From: Lumbricus terrestris
Lineage: Eukaryota; Annelida; Clitellata; Crassiclitellata; Lumbricidae
NCBI GenBank assembly: GCA_949752735.1
Contig: OX457053.1
Span: 5,176,281 to 5,240,280, forward strand
Length of the DNA stretch: 64,000 nucleotides
Reading direction: 5' to 3'
A program made the translations under genes and the position numbers. The notes under the pieces are model-generated. The model did no database searches. It saw only the letters and a list, made by a program, of their open reading frames with translations, and was not told the DNA's origin. Positions 45,516 to 58,509 of the stretch are shown one piece after another (position 1 is the first letter of the stretch; each line of letters opens with the position of its first letter).

Positions 45516-48500
45516 CTAGGAATAAGTGAACAAAATCATTTATAAACAGTGACAAAATGCTGCTCTATAATGCATATAATTCTATAAGGTCCATGCTACG
45601 TTTGCTTATCTACGGGTTCTTCGAGTTGCAATCCCGAAGTATGTAATTTTAGAAATTGTTATAGGCCTAATGTGTTATTAAGTCACATATTTTGCGATGC
45701 ATCCCAAATGGAAACCCAATTTTTGTCTGGCTACGTACTGGGTCTATTCATATTATTCTGCCGCTCAGGAGAACTAGATTGAGCCGGGGCAAGTTGGATG
45801 AGAGGAAAAGATGATTAACTATCAAAAGGGCGACTTCGAGAGAGCGACCACCAAAGGGCGCCCAATGAAAAAGGCGACACTCAAAAGGGCGAACATCGTA
45901 CGTTCGCAGTGGTTCAATTAAAACGGTCGGTCTAGGCTACATGAAAGAGAAATACGCAAGCACGCTAATGCCTAGGCTATGCTATGTGTGGACCTAGGCT
46001 ATAATTATAGGCAAAATGAACAGTTTTAAACGCGCAGTGCAGTTACAATTTTTGAAAGTAATTTGCTAACATAATTATGTCATCATCTTTTATTAAAAAT
46101 ATAGGCCTACATCTGTCACGAAATAGACCTAATTACGACACTAATTAGGATAGATTAATTATTTAACAATCTCATAGGGGCTCCTGGAGGTTGTGGGCCG
46201 TGTGTTTTGCACACGCCGCTCACATGACAGCTACGGCACTGTATTAAATAAAATTGTAACGCGCGCAAGGTCACGCCGAAATGTGAACCTGAGGCGTAAT
46301 AGTCAACTTTCATTCTATTGACTCATATTAGTTGCATTGTAAATAGTACCAAGTTTTATTTATTAGCAGATTTCAACCTGCTCATCTCCGTTATTGTCAT
46401 TAGTTTATTCATAAATGACATAAATTTACATTAATGGTTCCAAATATTATTATTAAGTTCGATATGGTAAGACATCGACATGTAGGTCGTAATCGTAATC
46501 GTAATCGTAATCTCGAGACTTCTACAGCGCCCACAAAAGCCATGTCGAGGGAACCAGCTTATTCACAGGCGCTCAATCAAAACAAAATCGATAGGCAGCG
46601 GGTCAAGTCCGGAGAGTCAGGCAGGCAGATAGATGGACGGCTAAGATGGGTGGTGTTTAGAGTTGAAATGGCGAGGGATGTGAGGAGAAGAGGAAGAACC
46701 AGGATAGGATTTTTGAAAGAGCAATGTTTTCAGTTTTGAGTGAAAGACCTGTGGGAGATAGCGAGAGGTGGAGTTTTGGTGAGTTCGTATGATGGGTCGG
46801 AAGTTTGCCGAAGTGCTGGCGGAAGTTTGTTCCAGAAAGGTGGAACGGCAATGGCTATGGAGCGGTTTGCGAATTTCAGTGATGAAGTGATGGGAGGGCG
46901 AAGCAGTGTAATGGAGGATGAGGAGCGTGTTGAACGAGGTGGCTGGATGGTGAACAACTGACGAAGGTAGAACGGCTGGGATGATTGAAGTGTATTGTAA
47001 GTGAGTGAGAGGACTTTGTATTCGATGCGTTCAGGTATTTTGAGCCAGTGAAGTGATTTCAGGACAGGAGTGATGTGGTGACGTTTGGGGGTTTTCGTCA
47101 CTGCACGGGTGAGGGCATTCTGGATAGCTTGGAGGCTATTAATTTGGGTTGTATCAATGTTTAGGAAGAGAGAGTGAAAGGTCGACCTTTTCATTGTCGC
47201 TGTTTTGTTTGGTCACTCTTTTGATCGGCGCTCTTTCGAACAGTTGCCTTTATGCTCGGCACCCTTTTAAGGTCGCCCTTTTGATGGTCGCCCTTTCGAA
47301 GTCGCCCTTTTGATAGGATACCGGAAAAGATTACTATTTCGCTATAGAAATATAATGTGTGGCAAGGAAACTTTTAGAAGCTAATTTATTGAAGGGCAAA
47401 GGAAGCCCTCCTTTTGTTGACAAGCGACAGCGTGCTAATGTGCTTTCTTTCCCGTTTTCTTTTCTTAACAATAACGTTTCCTATTAACCTCTAAAAATCA
47501 GTGGCGTAGCCAGGAATTTATGATGGGGGGAGGGTTATGGCCTGGCCGGATGCCCTTTTTCATACCAACACAACAGTATTACAGTAAATAAAAAGGGAAT
47601 AAAATAACAAAGGGAATAAAGTAAGAAAACAATTGTTACTACAACCAGTTGTTTTGTTTTTCTTATTTAAGATCATAAATAATCTTTTAAAAACTTTTTC
47701 CTAGGCCAATGGGGGGTTTTTAACCCCCAAACTCCCTTGTCTACGCTATTTTTCACTCTGCACAAATCACAGCCCCAAGATTTTGTTGTGTGAACCTGTT
47801 TGGGGAAAGATGGCGTCGTTAGGCTAAGTTGGAAGATGCAACTAACTTGCCCCACAATTAGAATAATTGATTATCTGTCGTTTTAGCATTCTAAATTACT
47901 TTTCCATTGCAAGGGTTTTAGCGTTTGTCGCATTGAAGTTGGGTTCGACCTAAATTACCGCTAAATAGAATTAAGGCGGTTTGATGGAAAAATAATTGGC
48001 ACTTGACTAGAGGCAAGATCGAAGAAATATTACTTGTTTAAATTGGAACTGGATTAATGAAAAATAATTGTTATTTAGATAGAAGTCAGATTGATATATA
48101 AAAATTTCTTTTAATTAGAACCTGGATTCGTTAATCGATGCATCTGACTTTACATTTAAATGCAATATTGCATAGCCTACTGTGTTGAAATTACAGGCGG
48201 CGTCTGCCATCGATTAAAACATTTAGCACCTGCATTGTTGGCAGTTAACCGTATTTAAAATCAGTCGGTTAAACCCGGTTGGTAGGCTATTCTCCTACTC
48301 ACCAAATATTTCGAACCATCATGTACATTCACGGTTATATTCATTTGCTGTGATCTACCGTCCATTTCCTGAAAGTATTGCACTGAACAAATTAGAAACA
48401 TTAGTAGCGGTAGATTGCGTTAAGTTTGCGTAGACCACTAAAAACTGCAAGTTTTGCTTGTTCTAACGATAAACTGGATATGTTAAGACAGACAAAATGC

Positions 48501-49235
48501 CGCGTATGTTGGTCGAAGTTACATAAATCTTACTTGCAGGCCTACTATCACCGTGTTTTGCCCTATCTGGTAAGACGGGAAAGCACCGGACCGCTGACAG
48601 CTAGGGCACGCAAGGTTAATACATTTTAGTTTTTATTCTCATTATCTTCTTCGTCTTTCATATGAAGACATGGGCGGAGTTTGGTTTCAGTTATTGGGGG
48701 GATAAAAAAACTTAGTCCAGAACGAGCGGCGCGGAAGATATTTTCTCGGCCAAAAAGTTAATGACCTTTTTTAGACGTCATGCTAAATCCCATGAAAATG
48801 ACTATTTTCCCGGACCAAAAAGTTGATAACCTTTTTTCTTCTTTTTTAGTCGTCAGGTTAAAATCTCATGAAAATTACTATTTTCGCGGACCAAAAAGTT
48901 GATGACCTTTTTTAGTAATTCGATTGAAAGTTCTTGGGGGGGGCTAAGCCCGGGAAAAGATCAGAAGATACAATTTATACGGTAAAAAAGATGAATCCGG
49001 GAGCCCTCCCTAGCCACTGATAAACTCTGCCCATGTATAAAGAGCATATGAGATGATTATGCTCAACGATTGTTCATACTTGAAAAGAGCACCGTACACA
49101 GCGGGTCTCGTTGTTGGGGTCCGACTTGTGACAGGATATTATACTAACATACTAGAAGCTGTATGTAAGGTGACAGAACGTAGCTCAGGTTCCCTACGCG
49201 GCATTGTGAAGTGGATTCGAACCCACAACCTTTTG

Positions 49236-49274
<39 letters not shown>

Positions 49275-50969
49275 ATATATAGACATATGTATGTATATAT
49301 ATGTATATATATATTCAGGGTGGGCCATAACAAAAAATACCCCCTTGGTTTTTTGCCCATACCTTGACCAAATGTAAGAATGTCTAAATGAAATTTTACG
49401 GGCTTATAGACAATTCATATTTACACATGATGACCAGATTTTATCAAAATAGTTTAGACCGAACAAAAGTTACACCACTTTTAGTGAAGCCACCCACCGT
49501 TTTTTGACGATTCAAAAACGCGACGCAACAAAAAAGTAACAAAAAACCAATCTAATTATTTTGGCCAATATCTTGGCCAAAAGTAAGAATATCAAAATGA
49601 AATTTTATAGACTTAAAGACAATTCATTTCTGCACATGATGGTCAAATGCTATCAGAAGATTTCAAACAGAACAAAAGTTATACCACTTTTAGGGAGGTC
49701 ACCCACCGTTTCTTGACATTCAGAAACGAAACTCAACAAAAAAAGTAACAAAAACACGATTTTTTTCTCATCTCGAATAATTGGTATCAAAGAGCCTTGA
49801 TATTGCCAGATGATCATTATTATTACTGTTTAAAAAAGAAACAGGGTACCAGCGTAGCTGCGCCTCACTGAAAAGTCACTTGGCAAGATGACAATCAAAT
49901 TGGCAAATAAGGAATCTGTCAGATTAATCAACAGGTCCATCAAGAACTTTACAAAGATACTCAAAAGAAGTTTTGGAACTGGTGGTGGGCACATTGAAAA
50001 CAAATTCTGAAGCACTACCAAGTTCGTTTGACAACATTTATTTGAGATGAGACTTAATAAGGTCGTGTTTTTGTTACTTTTTGTTGCGTTTCGTTTTTGA
50101 ATCGTCAAAAACGTTGTGTGGTCTCACTAAAAGTGGTATAACTTTTGAGCTGTTTGAAATTTTTTGAATAAATCTGACCTTATTGTGTAAATATGAATTG
50201 TCTTTGAGCCTGTAAAATTTCATTACGAAATTCTTACTTCTCGCCATGATATTGGCAAAAAACCTAATTTTTTGCGTTTCGTTTTTGAATCGTCAAAAAA
50301 CCGGGGTGGCCTCACTAAAAGTGGTGTAACTTTTGTTGTGCTTGAAATATTTCTATGAAATCTGGCCATCATGTGTAAATATGAATTGTCTACAAACCTG
50401 CAAAATTTCATTTCGATATTCATACTTTTAGTCAAGATATTGTGGAAAGACCGAGGGGAGTCCTTTTTTTGGCCCACACTGTATATATCAACATATCACG
50501 CAACATACATGTATATCCATATACACCACCACGCTCCAGAAGAAATGTTTGAAACAACAGAGTGGCATTTGTGGCATTTTGTGGCAAAATTAAACATTCA
50601 ATGAACCGATTTCATGTGGGTTAAATTTCAAAGTTCAGAATTTATTCGCAGCTTCTTCCTTTTATATTTAATACTGAGAGTGGCAAATACACCAACATCC
50701 TTTACCACTATGAGTTGAGCATCGTCAATACGGTTCAAAAGGACGCGGTGTCCGGAACGCTGTTGCATCTCAAATGTAGCAAAGTGGGCTGCTCTTACTA
50801 TTTCGCTATGGTCGACAGCCACCGTTTCTATAGAGATCCCATCCATTAGTTCTTCATCGGAATCAGCCACCGGCTCGTTATGGGTCCCGTTCATTATCTC
50901 CCCAATCAAATCACAAACCCAACATGTGGCCAGAAGGAAGAAGACGAGCACGACTGAACGGAGATGCAT
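45405..50969 (-). CDS. Cystatin-like secreted protein, gene C (3 exons)
   Basis: Join on the - strand of 50969-50706, 48368-48303 and 45515-45405; 146 residues. Donors GTAAAG and GTGAGT; acceptors TTTCAG and TTCCTAG; phase 0. Signal peptide 1-19 (ending CWVC), a short acidic N-terminal region with one NGT sequon, SEIVRAAHFATF, LLNRIDDAQLIV, then EMDGRSQQMNITVNV and NCQVRVTAYPDEAPFDNLDF. An extra Cys (FCICKG) replaces the Tyr of A and B. Introns host a MITE (49316-50481) and the CTATCAAAAGGGCGAC element (45819-47316). All exons remain open despite this, which suggests selection. The first cystatin loop would be QLIVE, not QxVxG. Confidence 0.75.
45819..47316. mobile_element. DNA transposon with CTATCAAAAGGGCGAC ends
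   Basis: Left CTATCAAAAGGGCGACTTCG and right inverse GAAGTCGCCCTTTTGATAG; each end has several subterminal copies of AAAGGGCGAC. It contains a LINE fragment. No transposase seen. Superfamily undetermined. Confidence 0.7.
46485..47194 (-). mobile_element. LINE fragment with (GATTAC)n tail inside the transposon
   Basis: Encodes NALTRAVTKTPKRHHITPVL, SLHWLKIPERIEYKVLSLTY and FWNKLPPALR, the C-terminal part of an L2/CR1-like reverse transcriptase. The tail (CGTAATCGTAATC on the + strand) is the source family of tails at 2757 and 8905. Confidence 0.75.
47499..47748 (+). mobile_element. hAT-type MITE copy in gene C intron 2
   Basis: CAGTGGCGTAGCCAGGAATTT and body match 16792; right tip decayed. 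The corresponding place in gene B intron 2 (about 28120) lacks it. Confidence 0.65.
48303..48368 (-). CDS. Cystatin-like gene C exon 2
   Basis: 66 nt between ATACTTTCAG and GTGAGTAGG; conserved N-glycosylation site in MNITV. Confidence 0.75.
49190..49312 (-). mobile_element. SINE fragment with (CA)n(TA)n array
   Basis: Box B complement GGATTCGAACCC, followed by CA then TA repeats. Ortholog of 29575-29755. Confidence 0.6.
49316..50481. mobile_element. Mariner-type non-autonomous element with doubled arms
   Basis: Left CAGGGTGGGCCATAAC, right inverse GGCCCACACTG. Each arm holds two imperfect copies of a ~215-bp unit (TTGACGATTCAAAAAC, AAAGTTACACCACTTTTAG). Inserted in a TA-rich SINE array; absent from duplicon B. 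Confidence 0.75.
50706..50969 (-). CDS. Cystatin-like gene C exon 1
   Basis: 88 codons from an ATG conserved in A and B to DDAQLIV, donor GTAAAG. A TATA box lies 110 bp upstream. Confidence 0.75.
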
Positions 50970-51078
50970 TCTAACAGACGTCTGCTGGCTGATCTCTCTC
51001 TTTTGAACGACTCGAACTGAGCCGTTGAACTGTCTTGCTAAACAACGAATCGAAATGGAGCCATTTTAGCAACGGACG

Positions 51079-51086
51079 TATTTATA
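51079..51086 (-). promoter_or_regulatory. TATA box of cystatin-like gene C
   Basis: TATAAATA on the - strand, 110 bp upstream of the ATG, in the conserved upstream block. Confidence 0.6.
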
Positions 51087-52984
51087 GATAGAGTCGTTTT
51101 AAATATCCATAATTCAGATAGCCCTACCATCAAAACAATATTATCGATCATGCCGTTTTTTTCAAAAATCCTTAATTCAGCTACATTCATAGGCGCAACC
51201 AAGTCCTAAATGTTGGGGGACCTAATGGAAATTCTGTAGTAATAATAGCGAGCGCGAAATGCCCGCGATGCCGCGATTGCCGAATGCCAGAAATTTCTAA
51301 CGATTAGAGCATTGATCGAGTATTCGTGACTTGAGGTCTTAATATTCGTAAATATTCGTGAATATTAAGATTTTTCAATAATTATTCGTAAAAATTTCCC
51401 TTTTCTGGTGCGTTATGAAGATCATAGATATAAAAAAACGACGAAAACTAAATAAAAAACGAAGAAAACGTCGTGGTTTTTTTAAATAAAAAACGACAAA
51501 AACGACAAAAAACGGAAACGGAAAATAATTTGCCTTTGTTGCATCTGAATCTTCATTTTAAGCTTAAAACCTTGCTTATGCAATTTTATTCTTAATCTGC
51601 AAATAACACAACTTTATTATTAGGCCAACATTAATTGGTATACGTAACATTAATCTACCACAGTTATTTTTTTATAACTTTGGTTTGATAAGAAATTCAG
51701 AAAAATTAAAGGTAGGCCTATTGAAATATATTCAAATTTAAATTGTAAACATAAGTCCACATAAGTTCATGCTGATCGACATAACGCAATTAAAATCTAA
51801 TCAGAAACAAATACCATAGATGTGTACTAAATTATATATTGCACATTTGTACTTAAAATTGTTATTTATAAATATTAATTATATGCCCGCGAATTTTATA
51901 TCAAAATAACTCTTACAAATTTCGTTTCTTGTAGGGACCTAGGCTACTACATGTTCTTCTTAAATGATGACTTAAACAATTACATAATGACACTGAATGG
52001 ATCCTTGAGAGTACGGTGAAAACGTATGGAATATCAAACAAAAAAGGAAATTAAGGAAAATAATAATAGAGAGCAAATAAACAAATAAAGTTACATAAAA
52101 TAATTTTTTAAAAGATGCGAAAAATAAAAAAACGACGACGCTTTTGGGAAGAGATTAGAAAACGAAAAACGTTTCTTACAACTATGATGAAGATCGTTCG
52201 ATATGGATTCATGGCTTCCCTTGATATGCACTATGTTATTATCGCTGAACATTACTTTTCATGTTGGATTCGAATAAATTCTGACGTGTTTTGTCCTTTA
52301 ATTGCTTGCAAATATACCGCAGAAACACAATTGAACCCATTGAATCTATCGGGAAATGATAAAGACGACCGCGTAACGACATTTATTCTCAGCTTAAAAT
52401 TGTGAATAATATTTTATAGTCAGATATAAAATCTGACAGGAGTCCAGGCAGAAAAGACAAACTTTATTTTTCTAAGGGTGCACTTTATTCAGCTTCTCTT
52501 TTAAACGTTCAAAACGATCATGGACTGCGAGACAAACAACCTTTGCAGGAGCGTCCACCGTGCAGTGGGGGACTTGGAGTCAACTGCTGCTGAAGATGCC
52601 TCAACTCCAGCTCATACTCGAGTTTTCCCTTCTCGCTCTCCTGAAGAAGATGAAAGCATTCAGAAGGCTCCCTGACCCGACATAATGTGTCTGATTCAAC
52701 GGTTTCTGATTCGATTTCCAAATGTAATTTTATAAAATGTGGACCGCAGTCGAAGAATGACGTATGGGAAAGGCGCGTCCACAAAGCAGACGATCTGCTA
52801 CGAGTTGGTTGCGGTGCTGTCTTGGAATCATCTCTCTTCCTGCTTCAAATGGCAGCGTCAGGACCTACTGGGTGACCCCCATTCTCAGATCGAATGTCAA
52901 AATTTTCCTGATTTCTTCTGCTGCAATATTATATCGCTTCTTTATTCAAGTCGTGAATCTTTCATTTCTTCATGCTCTGAGTTT
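51087..52984. other. Upstream flank of gene C, shared with duplicon B
   Basis: A/T-rich, colinear with 30360-32820 apart from the B-only insert. The stretch at about 51195-51330 (AGCGAGCGCGAAATG) is a dispersed-repeat tip. No exon recognised; a short coiled-coil-like frame at 52560-52680 on the - strand lacks support. Confidence 0.5.
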
Positions 52985-53250
52985 CAGTGCGAGTCGATTG
53001 TCCACCGTGAATGTTGCTTTATTGACTTTTCAGTGCGAGTCGATTGTCCACCGTGAATGTTGCTATTGTGACTTTTCAGTGCAAGCGATTGCACTTCGTG
53101 AATCTTGTTATTCTGAGTATCGAGTGCGAGTCGATCACCCACCGCGAATCTTGTTTGTATTTTGAGTTTTCAGTGCGAGTCGATTCCAACCGTGAATCTT
53201 AATTGTTATTCCGAGTTTTCAGTGCGAGTTGTCGATAGATAACCGTGAAT
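52985..53250 (+). repeat. 46-bp minisatellite, copy in duplicon C
   Basis: Same unit as 32825-33280, about six copies instead of ten. Confidence 0.8.
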
Positions 53251-53575
53251 CTTAATGTTCTCAAGCGCATTACTATCATCATGGCTGTCCATATTTTAAT
53301 TTCCATTTGGCCTCTTCCTATTCTTCGTTCCTACGACTGAATCATAAGCTTATAACTGCAGGCGTGTTTACGTCTAGATGTTAATAACGTAAGCGAGATG
53401 GTTTCGCTATAAGCGTTGCTTATGTCAACAAGAAGAGTCTTAAAGCAAAAAGTCCATCGGTCGGTGAGAAAACTTTGTTCACATAATTACGCGCCTCAGT
53501 CCATGATGACCTCCAAGATTAATATGATATATGTTTTTTTAAAATTATTTAGGCATGGGAGAGCCAGCGCAGTAA

Positions 53576-53790
53576 AAAGGATGGATGGATAGATGGTGGT
53601 CGGTGGATGGATGGACGGATGGATGGACGGATGGATGGATGGACGGACGGATGGATGGATGGACAGACGGACGGATGGATGGATGGATGGATAGACGGAT
53701 GGACGGATGGCTGGACGGATGGCTGGACGGACGGACGGATGGATGGACGGATGGATGGACGGACGGACGGACGGACGGACGGACAGACGT
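53576..53790 (+). repeat. (GGAT/GGAC)n microsatellite, duplicon C
   Basis: Ortholog of 33600-34045, shorter and richer in GGAC. Confidence 0.9.
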
Positions 53791-54289
53791 AATGTATTTA
53801 CTGAATAAATAACAGCATGAAAACGTGCAAGTTTAACTTTTTACATTTTTAAAGGTGAACAAAGACCGGTATAGGCCATTGTCGTTGACATCAAATCATA
53901 TCGACAGCGAACAGGTTGCTTTGCTATATAGTAGTTGTGTGTACGAAGTTAAGTTATCGAGTGTTGTGGAGTATTATAGTTAATCTATGCAAAATACAAT
54001 CCCCCGCTGGGAGATGCGGACAAGTAGGCCTATAGTTCTAGAAAACAATTCGTGTCCAGTCTGCAAGTAATAATTGCAAATAATCCCTGTCCTATAAGAA
54101 CAGCGCAATTGTCTTTGTTTCCAACTAAGACTGCTATTGTCTTTTGTAATCCACTTTCATAATACATGTATATACAGTTTCATTATACACCATCCGGACC
54201 ATTCTAGAGGAAAAGAGGAAAAGGAATAACGGACATTAAAATGCATACAAAGAATGGAGACAGAGAGAAGCGGAGACTGGCACGCATAC

Positions 54290-54726
<437 letters not shown>

Positions 54727-54738
54727 TTGTTAGCTGAG

Positions 54739-55698
54739 TTAACCCCGCTGTTGTCCATCCATCTCAAACTCATTCAACGCGATAATCCCCGTCGACCTCG
54801 TATTCACATCAATCGTCCGTCCATTCCCAACGTTGCCCTCCGTTCTCCCATTCCTCCTGGTGCTCCTCCTGCTCTCCTGCTGCTGCACAGTCCTTCTTCC
54901 CGTGCACCCAGACGCGGCCGGGCACGCCACCGGGCATCCTCCCCACCGCCCCCAGCAACAGCAGACCCTACTGCCGCTCCTCAACGAACACCAATCGGAC
55001 GTCATCCGTCGGACGCTCTTCCGAAAATTGTCCGACAGGAACGCGTAGAGAATCGGATTGACACAGCTGTTCATGTAGGCCAGACAACTGAACGCGATCT
55101 TCATGACGACAAGCCCCGTATGCTCAGTCTCCTCATCCGGGTACTGTACGACAAACTGAACCACAAAGACCAACTGTAGAGGCAACCAGCAGAGGGCGAA
55201 CACCACCACAACGACCAGAACCAACCGGGTAACTCGTCTCTTCCCCCGCGTGCGCTCAGCCGTCTTAGCGGCGGAGAACGGTCTGATGGATCCATTGGAG
55301 GAGCCCGAGCTGACGCCTTGCATCAACCGGCGGACCATCAGACCATAGAGGATGCAGACGAGAAGGAGGGGAAGGACGTAGGCGAAGGTGAAGAAGCAGC
55401 CGTAGTAGAGTCGGCCGTGGTAGTAGGATCCCGGATCGACGAGGCTGCTGTCGTTGTTAAAGATGTAGACGTTCATGCACGCGGATCTTGTCTGACCGTC
55501 GACGAAGGTGTACTCGATCGTCTGGAATTCGAGGATGATGGGACTGTTCGTGACGAGGATGACGACCCAGGTGAGACCGGAGACGATGGACGCGTTCAGG
55601 TAGGTGCGGATCCCGATGGAGCGGATGGGGTGGACGACGGCGAGGTAGCGGTCGAGCGACATGAGGACGAGGGTGTAGACGCTCACGTAGGCGGTCAC
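54739..55698 (-). CDS. AstA-R: Receptor exon 2: helix 3 to C-terminus
   Basis: 319 codons starting VTAYVSVYT (GTG is an internal Val codon, not a start) and ending MDGQQRG, stop TAA. The last 88 codons also occur at 36423-36690. Confidence 0.9.
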   Translation of the reverse strand: MTAYVSVYTLVLMSLDRYLAVVHPIRSIGIRTYLNASIVSGLTWVVILVTNSPIILEFQTIEYTFVDGQTRSACMNVYIFNNDSSLVDPGSYYHGRLYYGCFFTFAYVLPLLLVCILYGLMVRRLMQGVSSGSSNGSIRPFSAAKTAERTRGKRRVTRLVLVVVVVFALCWLPLQLVFVVQFVVQYPDEETEHTGLVVMKIAFSCLAYMNSCVNPILYAFLSDNFRKSVRRMTSDWCSLRSGSRVCCCWGRWGGCPVACPAASGCTGRRTVQQQESRRSTRRNGRTEGNVGNGRTIDVNTRSTGIIALNEFEMDGQQRG

Positions 55699-57198
55699 CT
55701 AGAGTGGGAGGGGAAACGAACACACATAGTTTTGTTATAAGATAGGATATTTTAGCGTGTAGTTAAATGACCACTTGCTAGGACCAGAGTAGTTTTTAAA
55801 CTATTGCTATGACAGAAAATTAAGTATTTTTAGTAACCAGTAATAAGTTAGTAATTAGTTAGCAATAATCAAAGATTCGTTAAAGTTGTTAGAGCAAGGC
55901 TCAAAGGTCCAAATAATCACCTTAACTAATTATTATCATTAGTAGTAGAGTAAGAATTGCCGGGAGGATTTGAAGAGATCAGTCCCCTATAGTCTTTCAG
56001 GACTCCACAATAAAGTCTTTATTACACCCCCTCCCCCCCACACACACACACCCAACTCAGCATATCTCAACGTCCAACCCCTCTCAGTTATTTTCTGCCA
56101 TTCTCATGCTGGCTGGGGTTGAACGGCATAAATTATAGATCATAATATAATATATGAAGTCGGTGATTGCTCTGCCCATTTGGTTGCGAAATTTCTCTCA
56201 TCGCCCCCTCCCCTTGCACAGTGCATCCATCACAAACTAACCACTCCCAAACACAACGCATTTAAAAAGGCCGATAATCTTTAATTTTTTTGCACAACGG
56301 AAGCAGACCAACCCAAAAATAATATAATATCTCGCCTGCACAATGCTCTGTTAATTAGATGATCTCACACCAGTTACTGTTACGTCGTTACACCGCTTGC
56401 CCTGCCACATGCAATGGGCTTCCTGTGCATTTCGCCTAGTGCCCAAGGATGACTGCTTAGCGACACTGCCATATCAAAGATGATTAGTGTCGCCCTCCTC
56501 CTTTATCCAGGCTTGGGGACTGGCACTGGCAGAGAACAACGGGTGGCGGAGTTACTCCACCATGCTCTAACCTTACTCTAACCTTAATAATTATACTGCC
56601 GTATTTAACAGGAGTTGGATCGACTGAGTGAGTGTCATAATATTATGTATACACATGCACTGATAGGGGCGTGTCGTTCACTATAATTATATATGCTGGA
56701 TTAACTTATATTAGATATATATCATGTCATAGACTTACACAACGCATTATAGAGGGGGCAATCCCTCACCTGTGCAACGTACTGGTAGATCTTACACCAG
56801 ACATCTCCGAAAGGCCACGTGTTAACCGAGTACCCGATGGCCGTGAACGGAACACAGATGACGATGAAGAGGAGATCAGCGAAGGCGAGACTGACGATGA
56901 GAACATTCGTCGTGCTGTGCATTTGTCGATTTGAGATGACGACGACGACTACGATGAGGTTCCCGACAAGACCAAGGACCGCGATCAGTCCGAAGATGGC
57001 TGGAACGACGCTGAAGATGACCCTCTCGAAGTGGTAGATCGACGCGATGTCCAGGTCTTCCGTGAACGCGGCGGCGGATTCTGGATGCGGATGGGAGGCT
57101 GGGGATGGAGCTGTGTCCCACCTGGAGGAGTCGTCTCCAGTTAATGGAGTCTCGGTTGTGGAGACTGGAGCGCTGACGTCGTGCGTGATGCGGGACAT
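54739..57198 (-). CDS. AstA-R: Allatostatin-A/galanin-type neuropeptide GPCR (2 exons)
   Basis: Join on the - strand of 57198-56770 and 55698-54739; 462 residues, phase 0, donor CAG|GTGAGG and acceptor CTCCCACTCTAG. Seven-helix rhodopsin-class receptor: GN in helix 1 (N80), SLAFADLLF in helix 2 (D108), WPFG and C135 before helix 3, then YVSVYTLVLMSLDRYLAVVH with DRY at 159-161, C217 in loop 2, CWLP at 313-316, and NSCVNPILYAFLSDNFRKS with NPILY at 357-361. YTLVLMSxDRxLAVVHPIRS and NPILYAFLSDNFRK are typical of arthropod allatostatin-A and related galanin-type receptors, which usually signal through G proteins. The tail (374-462) is Cys- and Gly-rich. An upstream AG near 57225 leaves room for a 5'-UTR exon. 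Confidence 0.9.
55699..56769. other. Intron of the receptor gene
   Basis: GT-AG intron of 1,071 bp. Contains a (CA) run at 56040 and a GTGCCAGTC-family repeat at about 56455-56545. Confidence 0.8.
56770..57198 (-). CDS. AstA-R: Receptor exon 1: N-terminus to start of helix 3
   Basis: 143 codons from ATG at 57198, Ser/Pro-rich extracellular N-terminus, helices 1-2, ending YQYVAQ before donor GTGAGG. The frame past 56770 is intron. Confidence 0.88.
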
Positions 57199-57590
57199 CG
57201 TCGGGTTGTATACCGGATACTGTGGAGGATGGTGTAGATTTGGATGGATGAGAGGATGTTATTTTCTATGGCACAGTAATTGTAGAGTTATTGTTGAAAG
57301 TGAGACAAGCTATGCGATCTGTCTGAGAGCGGATCAGGTGTTGAATCTAATAACATAGGAATCAGATGTGTTAAGCGTCCATACACGTATACATGCGTAC
57401 ATTGCGTAACCCTACGTACTCGTATACATGCAATGCATTGCCTATACTTACTTGCATGCATGCTTGCAAATGTGCGTAGGCCTACCTACATGCATACATG
57501 TGCACATGTGCAAGCAAGGCAACATATATGTCTACATGCATGCATAGCAACATGCATGAATACATAGGCGCATTCATAGAAACACACATT

Positions 57591-57805
57591 GTGGGGCGCG
57601 GTGGTGTAGTGGTGGCGTCGTTGCCTTGAAGCCGGAAGGTTCGACGTTCTAATCCACCTCAAGTCGCCGCGTAGGGACCTTGGGCAAGTCCTTCACTCGC
57701 AATTGCTCAGCGCTTCGGCGTGAAACTCCGATGCAATGTCCGCTCTGCAGTCGGGAGCGCCTCTGAGTAGATTGCTTGAAGGGGCGCTATAACAAGTGCA
57801 CATAA
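57591..57805 (+). mobile_element. tRNA-derived SINE, full copy
   Basis: GGGGCGCGGTGGTGTAGTGG head, decayed box B, CACCTCAAGTCGCCGCGTAG body and CGCCTCTGAGTAG...GGGGCGCTATAAC tail, as at 6236. Confidence 0.85.
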
Positions 57806-58509
57806 AAACACCTACCTACATGTAAAATTGTACATAGCATGGTTTGTTTTCGTGTAGACTATAATTGTAACACACTTCATATGGTCCTTCCGAAACAGCG
57901 TCTTCCCCTTTAATCGACCATAGCCCGACTCCCATGAATAGCGCCTATAAAAATACATGTATCTACACTATTATTATAGTAATGCTTGAACTCTTTGCAT
58001 TATTTTTAGTCCATCCGACACCGTATCAACTTCCCTCAGATAGTGTACAGTCAATGTACTCATTACAGCTATGCACAATTGCGTCGATCGACCTGTAGGG
58101 CCAACATTTATGGCTACTTTCTTGGAAAGGATCACATCAACAACTCGTATTGTTTACGGAAAGTCCGTCGACAACGGTGACAACGGTTGCACAATAGATC
58201 GTCGTCGGTTATATTGGTGTTGTTGTTATTGTTGAATGTTGTTGTTGCTGTTGTTGTAGCTGTTGAGTGGCTTCGTTTGCGAAGAACGTGCTTGCTGCGA
58301 AGCTGTCGTCAGAGAGATAGAGATTTCATCTGGCAATTAAACTGTTGTGTATTTCATAGTAGGACTATTCCTGTGATGAGATTATAAGAGAAAATTATAT
58401 TGAATTTTTATTTGGTAACTCTCCTATCTTATTTCTCACTCTCCTTATCTGGCTCACTCCAACCCTTTATTCAATAAACTTAACATTCTCAAAATTTATG
58501 ACCTGTGCT

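Noticed and set aside
52518..52784. Coiled-coil-like 88-codon - strand frame
   Set aside because: The orthologous stretch in duplicon B is interrupted by a SINE-bearing insert, and there is no promoter or splice support.
54727..55740. + strand frames of 140-150 codons
   Set aside because: Antisense shadows of the receptor exon.
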